A stretch of 64,000 bases of DNA from an uncultured Eubacterium sp. (GCF_934561735.1 NZ_CAKTGT010000002.1:186001-250000), one strand, 5' to 3'. Shown: positions 36,113 through 45,701, counted from the stretch's first letter. Numbers and translations are program-made. The notes: a model not told the origin generated them from the letters alone.

Positions 36113-38932
36113 TCAAAGGAGCTTTTTAAGATACTGACCGGTATATGACTTTTTAACCTTGGCAACTTCTTCGGGTGTTCCCGTAGCAACGATTTTGCCG
36201 CCGCCCTTGCCGCCTTCGGGACCAAGGTCAATTATATGGTCGGCACACTTGATTACATCAAGATTATGCTCAATTACAAGGACCGTATTACCTGTGTCAA
36301 CAAGTTTGTTAAGGACATCGAGAAGTTTTGAAACATCGGCGGTATGAAGTCCTGTTGTCGGCTCATCAAGGATATAAATCGTTCTGCCTGTTGAACGCTT
36401 TGCAAGTTCCGTTGCAAGCTTAACTCTTTGAGCTTCGCCGCCCGAAAGTGTTGTTGCAGGCTGTCCTAATTTGACATATCCAAGACCGACATCAGACAGA
36501 GTTTGAAGTTTTCTTGCAATCTTTGTATGTGTTGAGAAAAATTCAAGTGCTTCGTCAACCGTCATTTCAAGCACATCATATATACTCTTGCCTTTAAATT
36601 TTACATCAAGAGTTTCTCTGTTATATCTTTTACCGCCGCAGACCTCACAAGGAACATAAACATCGGCAAGGAAGTGCATTTCAATTTTAACGATACCGTC
36701 GCCCTGGCAAGCTTCGCATCTGCCGCCTTTGACATTAAACGAAAATCTGTTTGGACCGTAGCCCTTAGCCTTTGCGTCGTTTGTGGAAGCATACAAATCT
36801 CTGATGTCATTAAACACGCCTGTATATGTTGCCGGATTGGAACGAGGCGTTCTGCCTATCGGCGATTGGTCAATATCAATAACCTTATCAAGTGCATCTA
36901 TACCTTTCATGGATGAAAACTTGCCCGTATGCTTCTTTGCGTGATTGAGAACATTACAAAGATGCTTGTACACAATCTCATTTACAAACGAGGATTTACC
37001 CGAACCCGAAACACCTGTTACTGCCACAAATTTACCAAGCGGAATTTCAACATCAATATTTTTAAGGTTATTCTCCTTCGCACCGAATACAGTGAGTTTT
37101 TTACCGTTACCCTCTCTTCGTTTTGTCGGCACGGGAATACATCTTTTGCCGCTCAAATACTGACCGGTAATACTGTTTTCACAAGCCATAACCTCTTCAG
37201 GTGTGCCTGCTGCAATAAGTTGACCACCGTGTATACCTGCACCCGGACCGATATCAACAAGAAAATCCGCCGCACGCATTGTATCCTCATCATGTTCAAC
37301 AACAATGAGTGTATTACCCAAATCACGAAGATGACGAAGCGTATCAAGAAGTTTTTCATTATCTCTTTGGTGAAGTCCGATTGAAGGCTCATCAAGAATA
37401 TAAAGCACGCCCATAAGAGAAGAACCGATTTGAGTTGCAAGTCTGATTCTTTGAGCCTCACCGCCGGACAAAGTGCCGGATTCTCTTGCAAGCGAAAGAT
37501 AGTCAAGACCTACGGAATTAAGAAATGTAAGTCGTTCCTTAATTTCTTTAAGAACAAGATTGCCAATCATTTGCTCTTTTTCGGTCAATTTAAGATTATT
37601 GACAAAATCAAGTTCTTCCGATACGGACATTGAACAAAATTCATATATATTCTTGCCTCCGACCGTAACCGCCATAGCCTCCGGCTTTAATCTTGAACCT
37701 TTGCACTCGCCACAAGTACATTCTTGCATAACTTCTTCGATAGCAGTTCTTGCATAATCAGAAGTGGTTTCGGCGTATCTGCGTTTAAGATTATTTATAA
37801 TACCCTCAAATTCGCTCAAATATGTTCCGCTTCCGTATGAAGTAACACGCTTCATCTTTAATTTTTTGCCGTTTGTACCATAAAGAATGGCATTCAAGCC
37901 CTCATCATTAATCATTTCAACCGGCATATCAAGTGAAAAGTTATATTCCTTTGCAAGTGCGTCCATATACATCCTTGCAATAGAACTGCCCTCCGCAACA
38001 TTCCAACCGCTTGCCTTAATTGCACCTTGATTAATCGACATTTTTTTGTCGGGAATAATCAAATCAGGGTCGATTTCTTTGAATGTTCCGAGTCCGTCAC
38101 ACTTTTTACAAGCTCCAAACGGATTGTTAAATGAAAACATTCTTGGGCTCATTTCCTCAATAGAAACACCGTGCTCAGGACAGGCATAGTTAAGCGAAAA
38201 CAGTTCTTCACTTTCACCGTTTATATCAACAATAAGAAGTCCGTTGCCTATTTTTGTAGCGGTTTCCACGCTGTCGGTAAGTCGAGATTGAATACCGTCT
38301 TTTATCACAAGTCGGTCAACAACAACTTCTATATTATGTTTTTTTGTTTTGGACAGTTTTATTTCGTCCTGCAAATCTACAATTTCTCCGTCAATTCTGC
38401 AACGAACAAATCCCTGCTTGCGAATATCGTTGATTTCCTTAACAAATTCGCCTTTTTTACCTCTTGCAATCGGTGCTAACACTTGAATTTTTGTACGCTC
38501 CGGAAGTTCCATAAGTTTATCAACAATTTGGTCAACGGTTTGCTGAGTAATTTCTCTGCCGCATACGGGACAATGCGGAATACCGATTCTTGCCCACAAA
38601 AGTCGGAGATAATCGTATATTTCGGTAACCGTACCTACCGTTGAACGCGGGTTTTTAGAAGTCGTTTTTTGATCAATGGATATAGCGGGAGAAAGTCCCT
38701 CAATATAGTCAACATCAGGCTTGTCCATTTGACCGAGGAACATTCTTGCATATGACGAAAGCGACTCCACATATCGTCTTTGACCCTCGGCATAAATAGT
38801 ATCAAATGCCAAAGATGATTTACCCGAACCCGAAAGCCCCGTAAACACAACAAGTTTATCTCTCGGTATTTCTATATCAATATTCTTTAAATTGTGCTCT
38901 CTTGCACCTTTAACAACAATGTTTTTAATCAT
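36113..38932 (-). CDS. uvrA: UvrABC system protein A
   Basis: Damage-sensing ATPase of nucleotide excision repair. The 939-residue protein has two ABC modules with Walker A motifs GLSGSGKSS near residue 32 and GVSGSGKSS near 640, zinc-binding CxxC pairs (CPVCG near 120, CEACQ/CEVCG near 740), and two LSGGEAQR signatures. It follows uvrB by two bases. Confidence 0.98.
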   Translation of the reverse strand: MIKNIVVKGAREHNLKNIDIEIPRDKLVVFTGLSGSGKSSLAFDTIYAEGQRRYVESLSSYARMFLGQMDKPDVDYIEGLSPAISIDQKTTSKNPRSTVGTVTEIYDYLRLLWARIGIPHCPVCGREITQQTVDQIVDKLMELPERTKIQVLAPIARGKKGEFVKEINDIRKQGFVRCRIDGEIVDLQDEIKLSKTKKHNIEVVVDRLVIKDGIQSRLTDSVETATKIGNGLLIVDINGESEELFSLNYACPEHGVSIEEMSPRMFSFNNPFGACKKCDGLGTFKEIDPDLIIPDKKMSINQGAIKASGWNVAEGSSIARMYMDALAKEYNFSLDMPVEMINDEGLNAILYGTNGKKLKMKRVTSYGSGTYLSEFEGIINNLKRRYAETTSDYARTAIEEVMQECTCGECKGSRLKPEAMAVTVGGKNIYEFCSMSVSEELDFVNNLKLTEKEQMIGNLVLKEIKERLTFLNSVGLDYLSLARESGTLSGGEAQRIRLATQIGSSLMGVLYILDEPSIGLHQRDNEKLLDTLRHLRDLGNTLIVVEHDEDTMRAADFLVDIGPGAGIHGGQLIAAGTPEEVMACENSITGQYLSGKRCIPVPTKRREGNGKKLTVFGAKENNLKNIDVEIPLGKFVAVTGVSGSGKSSFVNEIVYKHLCNVLNHAKKHTGKFSSMKGIDALDKVIDIDQSPIGRTPRSNPATYTGVFNDIRDLYASTNDAKAKGYGPNRFSFNVKGGRCEACQGDGIVKIEMHFLADVYVPCEVCGGKRYNRETLDVKFKGKSIYDVLEMTVDEALEFFSTHTKIARKLQTLSDVGLGYVKLGQPATTLSGGEAQRVKLATELAKRSTGRTIYILDEPTTGLHTADVSKLLDVLNKLVDTGNTVLVIEHNLDVIKCADHIIDLGPEGGKGGGKIVATGTPEEVAKVKKSYTGQYLKKLL

Positions 38933-38934
38933 AT

Positions 38935-40893
38935 TCAGTCCTCGTCACTAAGTTCTTTAATCTTATCACGAAGAAATGCAGCATGCTCAAATTCAAGCAT
39001 TTTAGCCGCTTCTTTCATTTCTCGTGTGAGTTTTTCAATCATTACCCTGCGTTCCTTTGCCGTCATTCGTTTATTATGCTCGTCAAACGCTTCTTTAGTA
39101 GTGATTTCAATAACATCACGAACATCTTTTTTGATGGTTTTAGGTGTAATATTGTGTGCTTTATTATATTCTTCCTGTATTTTTCTGCGTCGCACGGTTT
39201 CGGTAATTGCTCGTTCCATAGACGGAGTAACGCTGTCGGCATACATAATAACTTCGCCGTTTTCGTTTCTCGCCGCTCTGCCGATAGTTTGAACAAGCGA
39301 AGTTTCGGAACGCAAAAAGCCCTCCTTGTCGGCATCAAGAATTGCAACAAGTGACACCTCGGGAATATCAAGTCCCTCACGAAGCAGGTTGATACCAACC
39401 AAAACATCAAACTTTCCAAGTCGTAAATCTCGAATAATCTCCATTCTTTCAATGGTGTCAACATCGTGGTGCATATATCTAACCTTAATGTCAAAGCCCT
39501 CAAGATAAGCCGTTAAATCCTCTGCCATTTTCTTTGTAAGCGTGGTTACAAGCACTCTTTCTTTGCGTTCTATTCTGATATTGATTTCGGACAGTAAGTC
39601 GTCCATTTGGTCATCGGTCGGTTTAACTGTGATAATCGGATCAAGAAGTCCCGTAGGACGGATTACCTGTTCAACAATTTGTGTGGAATTTTCTTTTTCA
39701 AACTCGCCCGGAGTTGCCGAAGTAAATATAACCTGATTAATTTTGCCGTAAAATTCGTCAAAAGTCAGCGGACGGTTATCAAAAGCAGACGGAAGCCTGA
39801 AGCCGTAATCAATAAGGCTTCCCTTTCTTGAACGGTCACCGCCGTACATTCCACGCACCTGCGGAAGCATAACATGGCTTTCATCAACAAACATAAGAAA
39901 ATCATCAGGAAAATAATCAATGAGAGTAAACGGTGCTTCTCCCGGTTTTCTGTCACTCATAATGCGTGAATAATTTTCAATACCCTTGCAAAAGCCTGTT
40001 TCTTCAAGCATTTCAATATCATTCATAGTGCGTTCTTTAATACGCTGTGCTTCGAGAAGTTTGCCGTTAGCTTCAAAATATGCAACTCGTTCCACCATTT
40101 CATTGTAAATCTCGTTGAGTGCCTTTTTGAGCTTTTCGTGACTGACAACATAATGAGAAGCAGGATAAATAACGCAGGAACTCAGTATGCCCTCAACCTT
40201 ACCCGTAAGAGGATTAATCTCGCAAATTCGGTCAATTTCATCGCCGAAAAATTCAACTCTTACGGCATTACCTGAACTTCCGGCAGGATAAATCTCAACT
40301 GTGTCGCCACGAACACGAAACTTATTACGAACAAAGTTAATATCATTGCGTTCGTATTGAATTTCAACAAGTTTATGAATAAGCTCATCACGCTCTTTTT
40401 GCATACCCGGTCGCAACGAGATTACCATTTTTTTGTAATCAAGCGGGTCACCGATAGAATAAATACACGATACAGACGCAACGATAATAACATCTCTACG
40501 CTCCGACAAAGCCGCCGTTGCACTGTGACGAAGTTTATCTATCTCGTCATTAATTGCACTGTCTTTTTCGATATAAGTATCGGTTGTAGGCACATACGCC
40601 TCAGGCTGATAATAATCATAATATGACACGAAATATTCAACTGCATTTTCAGGAAAAAACTCTTTAAATTCGGAGCACAGCTGTGCCGCAAGTGTTTTAT
40701 TATGAGCCAAAACAAGAGTAGGTCTGTTGACTTTTTCAATGATATTTGCCATTGTAAAAGTCTTACCCGAACCCGTAACGCCCATAAGAGTTTGCTCTTT
40801 GTCGCCTCGCAAAACGCCCTCGGCAAGTTTTTCAATAGCTTGAGGCTGGTCGCCTGTCGGCTTAAATTTGCTGACTAATTTAAATTTATCCAT
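38935..40893 (-). CDS. uvrB: UvrABC system protein B
   Basis: Helicase-like protein that verifies damage and recruits UvrC. The 652-residue protein has Walker A GVTGSGKTFTMA near residue 39, the beta-hairpin YYDYYQPEAYVP near 92, DESH box near 337, and a C-terminal UVR motif (LTREMKEAAKMLEFEHAAFLRD shortened here to the region near 625-645). It is the first gene of the uvrBA operon. Confidence 0.98.
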   Translation of the reverse strand: MDKFKLVSKFKPTGDQPQAIEKLAEGVLRGDKEQTLMGVTGSGKTFTMANIIEKVNRPTLVLAHNKTLAAQLCSEFKEFFPENAVEYFVSYYDYYQPEAYVPTTDTYIEKDSAINDEIDKLRHSATAALSERRDVIIVASVSCIYSIGDPLDYKKMVISLRPGMQKERDELIHKLVEIQYERNDINFVRNKFRVRGDTVEIYPAGSSGNAVRVEFFGDEIDRICEINPLTGKVEGILSSCVIYPASHYVVSHEKLKKALNEIYNEMVERVAYFEANGKLLEAQRIKERTMNDIEMLEETGFCKGIENYSRIMSDRKPGEAPFTLIDYFPDDFLMFVDESHVMLPQVRGMYGGDRSRKGSLIDYGFRLPSAFDNRPLTFDEFYGKINQVIFTSATPGEFEKENSTQIVEQVIRPTGLLDPIITVKPTDDQMDDLLSEINIRIERKERVLVTTLTKKMAEDLTAYLEGFDIKVRYMHHDVDTIERMEIIRDLRLGKFDVLVGINLLREGLDIPEVSLVAILDADKEGFLRSETSLVQTIGRAARNENGEVIMYADSVTPSMERAITETVRRRKIQEEYNKAHNITPKTIKKDVRDVIEITTKEAFDEHNKRMTAKERRVMIEKLTREMKEAAKMLEFEHAAFLRDKIKELSDED

Positions 40894-40936
40894 ATCATCA
40901 ACTCACTATTTTTTGCTAAAAATCTACAATCACTAT

Positions 40937-40965
40937 ATTATACAACAAATGTTTCAATTTTTCAA
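40937..40965 (-). promoter_or_regulatory. Promoter of uvrB-uvrA
   Basis: On the minus strand TTGAAA (40960-40965), 17-base spacer, TATAAT (40937-40942). I see no LexA/DinR-like operator around it. Confidence 0.7.
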
Positions 40966-41012
40966 TAGAAAGTATTTGGTATTTAGTTCATCTATATTTA
41001 ATATTTTGTGTA

Positions 41013-41041
41013 TTGAAGTGCAGATACAAGTTTGGTATAAT
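41013..41041 (+). promoter_or_regulatory. Promoter of the sialidase-ktrBA unit
   Basis: TTGAAG (41013-41018), 17-base spacer, TATAAT (41036-41041). Confidence 0.7.
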
Positions 41042-41077
41042 ATAGGTTATAAATTTATATATTAAAGGGTGATTATT

Positions 41078-42412
41078 ATGGCTAACAAACAAACATTGTT
41101 TTGCGGAACAAATACTGAATTTTTATCCGCAGAACTCGTAAAAGAGGCAAATGAGTCTAACAGCGGTGTTGCATTTCGAATTCCGAGTTTGGTGAATGTT
41201 GACGGCACGCTTGTTGCCGCTATCGATAAGGCTCATGTACCTATGGATTGGGGCTTTATTGAACTTGCTGTAAGAACAAGTACAGACGGCGGCAAAACCT
41301 GGAGTGACATCAAAACTATTGCCACACCGCCTGCAAGAGTTATCAATTCGGACAAAGAAAATACTGCGACTGCATTTTACATCGACCCTTGTATGGCTGT
41401 TGCACAAAACGGCGACATCGTGCTTCTTGTTACATATTATCCCGAATCGAAGGGTCTTTTTAATAAAAAGATGATGGACACCAAAAAGGTTGCATACGCA
41501 AACTTTGACGGCAAGACAGTTCCGCTCATTTATGACAAAGAAGGCAACTTCTACTATGCTCTTGAAAGCGGCAAGGTTATTGACAAAGCAAAATCCGCCA
41601 CTCCGTACAAGGTTAACTTTACAGACGGCGAACTTTATGAAAACGACAAATATGTAGGCAACATCTTCCTCAACGGTGCAAACAAAAAAGCCGACGGAGG
41701 CGACGGCACTACATTCGGTGCTCCTCTCAAAGCCGTTAAGAGAAGTTATGTATTTATGCTTCGCTCAACAGACAAAGGTGCAACTTGGTCAAAGCCTGTT
41801 GACATTACGGGAAGCATTCTTAATCAGGAAAAAGACGGATATTTCCTCGGAGTCGCTCCGGGTAATGCAATCACAACAAAGAGCGGCAGAATGATATTCC
41901 CTCTTTATACTCTCAAAGGTTCGGTTTGTATTTATTCCGATGACAACGGCAACACTTGGAGAAGAAACGAAGCCGTTCCTTACACACCTAACATTGACGA
42001 ATGGACGCTTGCAGAAGGTCCTGACGGAAATCTTTACTCTTTTTCAAGAGCAAAGGGCTACAAGACGACCCCTGCCGCAATTTCTTATGACAATGGTATT
42101 ACTTGGGCAAAGGCTAAAACTGCGAAGTTCAAAGCACCTAAGTGCCAAAAGAACTGTCTTATCGACGGTGACAAGGTATATGTTTCTCACCCATCAAAGA
42201 AAGGCAGAAATGACGGTGTTATCTCAACAGGTACTTTTGAATACGACAAAAAAGGCAAGTGCAAAGGCATCAAGTGGTCTAAAGAGGACATCAAGATTAA
42301 CGAAGGCTTCTTTGCTTACAGTTGTATGACAAAGATTGATAACAACACAATCGGTATTCTTTACGAAGACCAACCAAGTTCTCACATTGTTTTTGAAACA
42401 ATTAAGCTATAA
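41078..42412 (+). CDS. Sialidase-fold glycosidase (GH33-like), no signal peptide
   Basis: The 444-residue protein is a single six-bladed sialidase propeller. The first Arg of the catalytic triad is in VAFRIPSLV near residue 32; four Asp-box repeats follow: STDGGKTW, STDKGATW, SDDNGNTW and SYDNGITW. The C-terminal FAYSCMTKIDNNTIGILYE matches the segment with the catalytic Tyr. The first residues (MANKQTLFCGTNTEF) contain no signal peptide or lipobox, whereas most bacterial sialidases are exported, so this one probably acts on imported sialosides. An earlier GTG at 41069 overlaps the AAAGGGTGA ribosome site, so the ATG at 41078 is used. ktrB follows after 34 bases with no terminator. Confidence 0.87.
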   Translation: MANKQTLFCGTNTEFLSAELVKEANESNSGVAFRIPSLVNVDGTLVAAIDKAHVPMDWGFIELAVRTSTDGGKTWSDIKTIATPPARVINSDKENTATAFYIDPCMAVAQNGDIVLLVTYYPESKGLFNKKMMDTKKVAYANFDGKTVPLIYDKEGNFYYALESGKVIDKAKSATPYKVNFTDGELYENDKYVGNIFLNGANKKADGGDGTTFGAPLKAVKRSYVFMLRSTDKGATWSKPVDITGSILNQEKDGYFLGVAPGNAITTKSGRMIFPLYTLKGSVCIYSDDNGNTWRRNEAVPYTPNIDEWTLAEGPDGNLYSFSRAKGYKTTPAAISYDNGITWAKAKTAKFKAPKCQKNCLIDGDKVYVSHPSKKGRNDGVISTGTFEYDKKGKCKGIKWSKEDIKINEGFFAYSCMTKIDNNTIGILYEDQPSSHIVFETIKL

Positions 42413-42446
42413 TTAATCAAAATCGGCAAAGGAGTTTACATTTATT

Positions 42447-43784
42447 ATGCCGAAGAAATCAAACATAAAAAAACGACTTTCAACCTTTCAGATTATATTA
42501 CTTGGCTTTGCAGGAGTGATATTGCTCGGTGCTCTGCTTTTGATGATGCCTATTTCATCGGCAGAACGAGTTGTTACTCCGTTCAACGAAGCATTGTTTA
42601 CATCAACTTCCGCCGTATGCGTAACTGGTCTTATAGTTAAAGACACAGGCAGTTATTGGTCTGCTTTCGGACAAGCGGTAATTATTACTCTTATCCAAAT
42701 CGGCGGTCTTGGAGTTGTCACTATTGCCGCATCATTTTCTATGCTTGCAGGCAGAAGAATATCTCTTATGCAACGAAGTACAATGCAAGACGCAATTTCT
42801 GCTCCAAAAGTTGGCGGAATAGTCAAACTGACAAAATTCATCATCACCGGCACATTTATTATAGAAGCAGTCGGAGCTGTTTCAATGATGCCTGTTTTCT
42901 GCAAAAACTTTGGTGCAAAAGGAATTTGGATGTCTGTTTTCCATTCTGTTTCCGCATTTTGCAACGCAGGATTTGACATTTTAGGCACAGAGGGCAATCA
43001 ATTCTGCTCGCTGACCTCATATACATCAAATCCTGTTATCAATATAACGGTTATGCTTCTTATTGTAATCGGCGGTATCGGATTTTTAACTTGGGACGAC
43101 ATATACAACAACAAGTTTAAAATTAAAAAATACCGTATGCAAAGCAAGATTATTCTTGTTACATCGCTTATTTTGATTTTACTGCCGGCTATATATTTCT
43201 TCTTTTTTGACTATTCGGATTACAGCATCGGCAACAGATTGCTTGCTTCACTGTTCCAATCGGTCACAACAAGAACGGCAGGTTTTAACACGACCGATTT
43301 GACAAAATTAACTCGACCGTCACAGGCAATTATGATTTTTCTTATGCTTGTCGGCGGTTCACCGGGCTCAACGGCAGGCGGTCTTAAAACAACTACAATC
43401 GCCGTGCTTATTCTAAATGCTTTTGCTTGTTTCAGAAGAAAAGAGGATGTTTGTGCATTCGGCAGAAGAATCGACAACAGCGTTATAAAAAATGCGGCAA
43501 CAATAGTTATGATGTACATTGCACTTTTCTTCATCGGCGGTGTTTCAATTTGCACTATCGAAAAGTTACCGTTGGTTGCAAGTTTGTTTGAAACCGCTTC
43601 TGCAATCGGCACGGTAGGATTGACTTTAGGACTCACACCAAAACTAAGCTTAGCATCACAAATTATTCTTATAGTATTGATGTACATCGGCAGGGTCGGA
43701 GGATTAACCCTCATTTATGCAACACTATCGGGCAAAAAACAAATCAATGCAAAAATGCCGCTTGATAAAATTACAGTAGGTTAA
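42447..43784 (+). CDS. ktrB: Potassium uptake channel subunit KtrB (TrkH/KtrB family)
   Basis: Membrane subunit of a K+ (Na+-coupled) uptake system. The 445-residue protein has four P-loop/TM repeats; recognisable filter regions are SAVCVTGL near residue 51, SAFCNAGFD near 170, TRTAGFNTTD near 275 and SAIGTVGLT near 388. AAAGGAG precedes the ATG. It is followed 11 bases later by its regulator ktrA and preceded by the sialidase in the same direction. Confidence 0.94.
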   Translation: MPKKSNIKKRLSTFQIILLGFAGVILLGALLLMMPISSAERVVTPFNEALFTSTSAVCVTGLIVKDTGSYWSAFGQAVIITLIQIGGLGVVTIAASFSMLAGRRISLMQRSTMQDAISAPKVGGIVKLTKFIITGTFIIEAVGAVSMMPVFCKNFGAKGIWMSVFHSVSAFCNAGFDILGTEGNQFCSLTSYTSNPVINITVMLLIVIGGIGFLTWDDIYNNKFKIKKYRMQSKIILVTSLILILLPAIYFFFFDYSDYSIGNRLLASLFQSVTTRTAGFNTTDLTKLTRPSQAIMIFLMLVGGSPGSTAGGLKTTTIAVLILNAFACFRRKEDVCAFGRRIDNSVIKNAATIVMMYIALFFIGGVSICTIEKLPLVASLFETASAIGTVGLTLGLTPKLSLASQIILIVLMYIGRVGGLTLIYATLSGKKQINAKMPLDKITVG

Positions 43785-43795
43785 AGGAGCACAAA

Positions 43796-44443
43796 ATGAA
43801 AAATATTTTACTTATCGGTCTTGGACACTTTGGCAAGCACATTGCAATGGAGCTTAACCAATTAGGCCATGAGATTATGGCAGTTGACGAAAACGAAGAA
43901 AAAGTTAATGATGTTCTTCCATATGTCACAAATGCACAAATCGGCGACAGTACAGACCCTGATTTTTTGAAGTCACTCGGAATAAGAAATTTTGATGTTT
44001 GTATTGTAACAATGTCGGGCAACTTCCAAAACTCGCTTGAAACCACTTCCCTGCTAAAGGAATTGGGTGCAGAACTTGTTGTATCTGCCGCAAAGCGTGA
44101 TGTACAGGAAAAATTTTTGTTACGCAACGGAGCGGACAGAGTTGTTTATCCCGAAAAGCAAATGGCAAAGTGGACCGCTATCAGGTACACTTCCGACCAT
44201 ATACTCGATTATATCGAAGTGGACGATTCATATGCCATTTTTGAGGTACAAGTGCCTGATAATTGGATTGGCAAATCAATCGGCAGAATTGACATTCGTA
44301 AAAAATATAATATCAACATTTTGGCTCTTAAAGAATACGGCAAGCTGAATATGGCAATAACGCCTGACACCGTGCTTTCAAGCAACATTACTCTGCTTGT
44401 TCTCGGAGATTACAAATCACTCCAAAAATGCTTTAAGCTATAA
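43796..44443 (+). CDS. ktrA: Potassium uptake regulator KtrA (RCK protein)
   Basis: Cytosolic nucleotide-binding gating ring for KtrB. The 215-residue protein has a Rossmann RCK-N domain (LLIGLGHFGKHIA near residue 5, VDENEEKV near 28) and an RCK-C domain from about residue 135. One RCK-N only distinguishes it from the double-domain TrkA at 52368-53759. Confidence 0.94.
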   Translation: MKNILLIGLGHFGKHIAMELNQLGHEIMAVDENEEKVNDVLPYVTNAQIGDSTDPDFLKSLGIRNFDVCIVTMSGNFQNSLETTSLLKELGAELVVSAAKRDVQEKFLLRNGADRVVYPEKQMAKWTAIRYTSDHILDYIEVDDSYAIFEVQVPDNWIGKSIGRIDIRKKYNINILALKEYGKLNMAITPDTVLSSNITLLVLGDYKSLQKCFKL

Positions 44444-44450
44444 TAAATTG

Positions 44451-44485
44451 AAACGGACTCGCCCATAAAGACGAGTCCGTTTTTT
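44451..44485 (+). terminator. Terminator of the sialidase-ktrBA unit
   Basis: ACGGACTCG / CGAGTCCGT, perfect stem of at least 9 bp, then TTTTTT. Confidence 0.9.
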
Positions 44486-44510
44486 ATGTATTCGTAACAA
44501 ATTCAGTCGT

Positions 44511-44923
44511 TCAGCCTGTGTATGCATCATCTGTTGTATTTTTAAAATTTTGTTTTTCAAGCCATTGTTTTTCTTCATCATTTTCAGGAATATCAATTCG
44601 CTCAATTTTAAAAATAACAGGTCTTGTTCCGTCATTACAGCAAGCGATCATCATTCTGTCGTCATTTGTCCATTTACGCATAATTGAGCCACCTTGCAAT
44701 GCAGTGTATAAACATATCGGCTGATAGCATCCCACGCTTCTCCACAAAACTCACCGTTCATCAAATGATAAAAATCATCTTGTTCAGGAGTTCTTTTCAA
44801 AACAAAAGTGTCACCTTTTTTAAATGATGGACAAGCACCGGATTTTGGATTTGCCAAATATTGTTCTTGCAAATCAGGAAAAACCTTTGTATCTAATACT
44901 GTTATTTTACATTCATATCTCAT
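44511..44923 (-). pseudogene. TIGR04076-type small protein, interrupted by a frameshift
   Basis: Two overlapping minus-strand frames together make one TIGR04076-like protein (function unknown). The 5' frame (start 44923) gives MRYECKITVLDTKVFPDL through EAWDAISRYVYT and then runs out of family; the 3' frame continues ALQGGSIMRKWTNDDRMM through CNDGTRPVIFKIE to the stop at 44511. The shift lies at about 44700-44710, where the coding strand reads TATACACTGCATTG; deleting one AC would restore Tyr-Thr-Ala-Leu. A dinucleotide slip, or an assembly error, is the simplest explanation. Upstream is a recognisable start and no terminator problem, so loss may be recent. Confidence 0.8.
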
Positions 44924-45111
44924 ATCGAAACTCCTAATAAAAATTTTATTAACAGGAAGCAGATAATCGTATTCTGCTTTTTCTCATATTATCATAACAT
45001 ATAGAGTTTTACAAGAGGTTAAAATACGAATTTTCTTGATGAGATAATTTCTTGTACTGACTGTTTTTCCGCTTCGCTCCATCCTTGTTCGAATCCCTTT
45101 ATTATACTTAA

Positions 45112-45141
45112 AAATAAAAAAGTCCGTCTGTGACGAACTTT
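45112..45141 (-). terminator. Terminator of tRNA-Ser
   Basis: On the minus strand GTTCGTC, loop ACA, GACGGAC, then a run of T. It begins about 8 bases after the tRNA 3' end. Confidence 0.75.
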
Positions 45142-45148
45142 TTATTTT

Positions 45149-45241
45149 TGGCGGAGAGCAAGGGATTCGAACCCTCGAACAGGTTATAGCCCGTTACACG
45201 ATTTCCAATCGTGCTCCTTCGGCCAGCTCGGACAACTCTCC
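45149..45241 (-). tRNA. tRNA-Ser (anticodon GGA)
   Basis: 93 bases including encoded CCA, with the long variable arm of class II tRNAs. The anticodon loop TTGGAAA sits in stem CACGA/TCGTG; the acceptor GGAGAGT pairs with GCTCTCC; discriminator G. It reads TCC/TCT. Confidence 0.97.
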
Positions 45242-45258
45242 AAATAATTTACTTGCCT

Positions 45259-45287
45259 ATTATAACTTATTAAAATATAAATTGCAA
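45259..45287 (-). promoter_or_regulatory. Promoter of tRNA-Ser
   Basis: On the minus strand TTGCAA (45282-45287), 17-base spacer, TATAAT (45259-45264). The -35 hexamer is its own reverse complement and also serves the plus-strand promoter at 45282-45310. Confidence 0.75.
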
Positions 45288-45310
45288 GTAAAAAATTAAT
45301 ATGTTATAAT
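45282..45310 (+). promoter_or_regulatory. Promoter of the 114-residue membrane protein
   Basis: TTGCAA (45282-45287), 17-base spacer, TATAAT (45305-45310). It shares its -35 with the divergent tRNA-Ser promoter. Confidence 0.75.
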
Positions 45311-45338
45311 AAAAATATAAATTTGGGAGGTCTTTAAA

Positions 45339-45683
45339 ATGAAAAACAAAAAATCAACTGTGCTTTATGCTGTTTTTGCCGTAATTTTACTCATAGTCGG
45401 TGCGATTACAACAGGTGTTGCAATCAAAGCAGGCAATGATTATAAAGGAACCGTTGCGGCTTATAAACTTTATCAAAAATCAGGATTCGACTTAGGTACC
45501 GCTAAATTATCCGCTCAAACAGATTCGGCTAAAGAACGCGCAGACGAATACAAAAACAACTTTAAAAAATTCTTTGCTATTTCTATTTTGCTTTATGTCG
45601 CACTTTTAGTAATGCTTGTTTTAATTTATCTAAACACAGTTAAAGCAAAAGAATTGGAAGAAGAAAACAAAAAGCAAGAATAA
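45339..45683 (+). CDS. Small membrane protein with two membrane segments, function unknown
   Basis: The 114-residue protein has hydrophobic segments near residues 8-30 and 78-100, separated by a polar, Lys/Asp-containing stretch that should be extracellular, and a charged cytosolic tail (KAKELEEENKKQE). GGGAGG lies 9 bases before the ATG. It has its own promoter and terminator. I do not recognise a family; the topology (both ends inside) resembles small envelope stress or transporter-accessory proteins, but this is only an impression. Confidence 0.75.
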   Translation: MKNKKSTVLYAVFAVILLIVGAITTGVAIKAGNDYKGTVAAYKLYQKSGFDLGTAKLSAQTDSAKERADEYKNNFKKFFAISILLYVALLVMLVLIYLNTVKAKELEEENKKQE

Positions 45684-45701
45684 AAATTTACAAATGTAAA
45701 A

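Noticed and set aside
45087..45099. GTTCGAATCCCTT downstream of tRNA-Ser, matching its T arm, as a phage att site
   Set aside because: It is only 13 bases, the T-arm sequence is nearly palindromic so matches arise easily, and there is no integrase or phage gene nearby.
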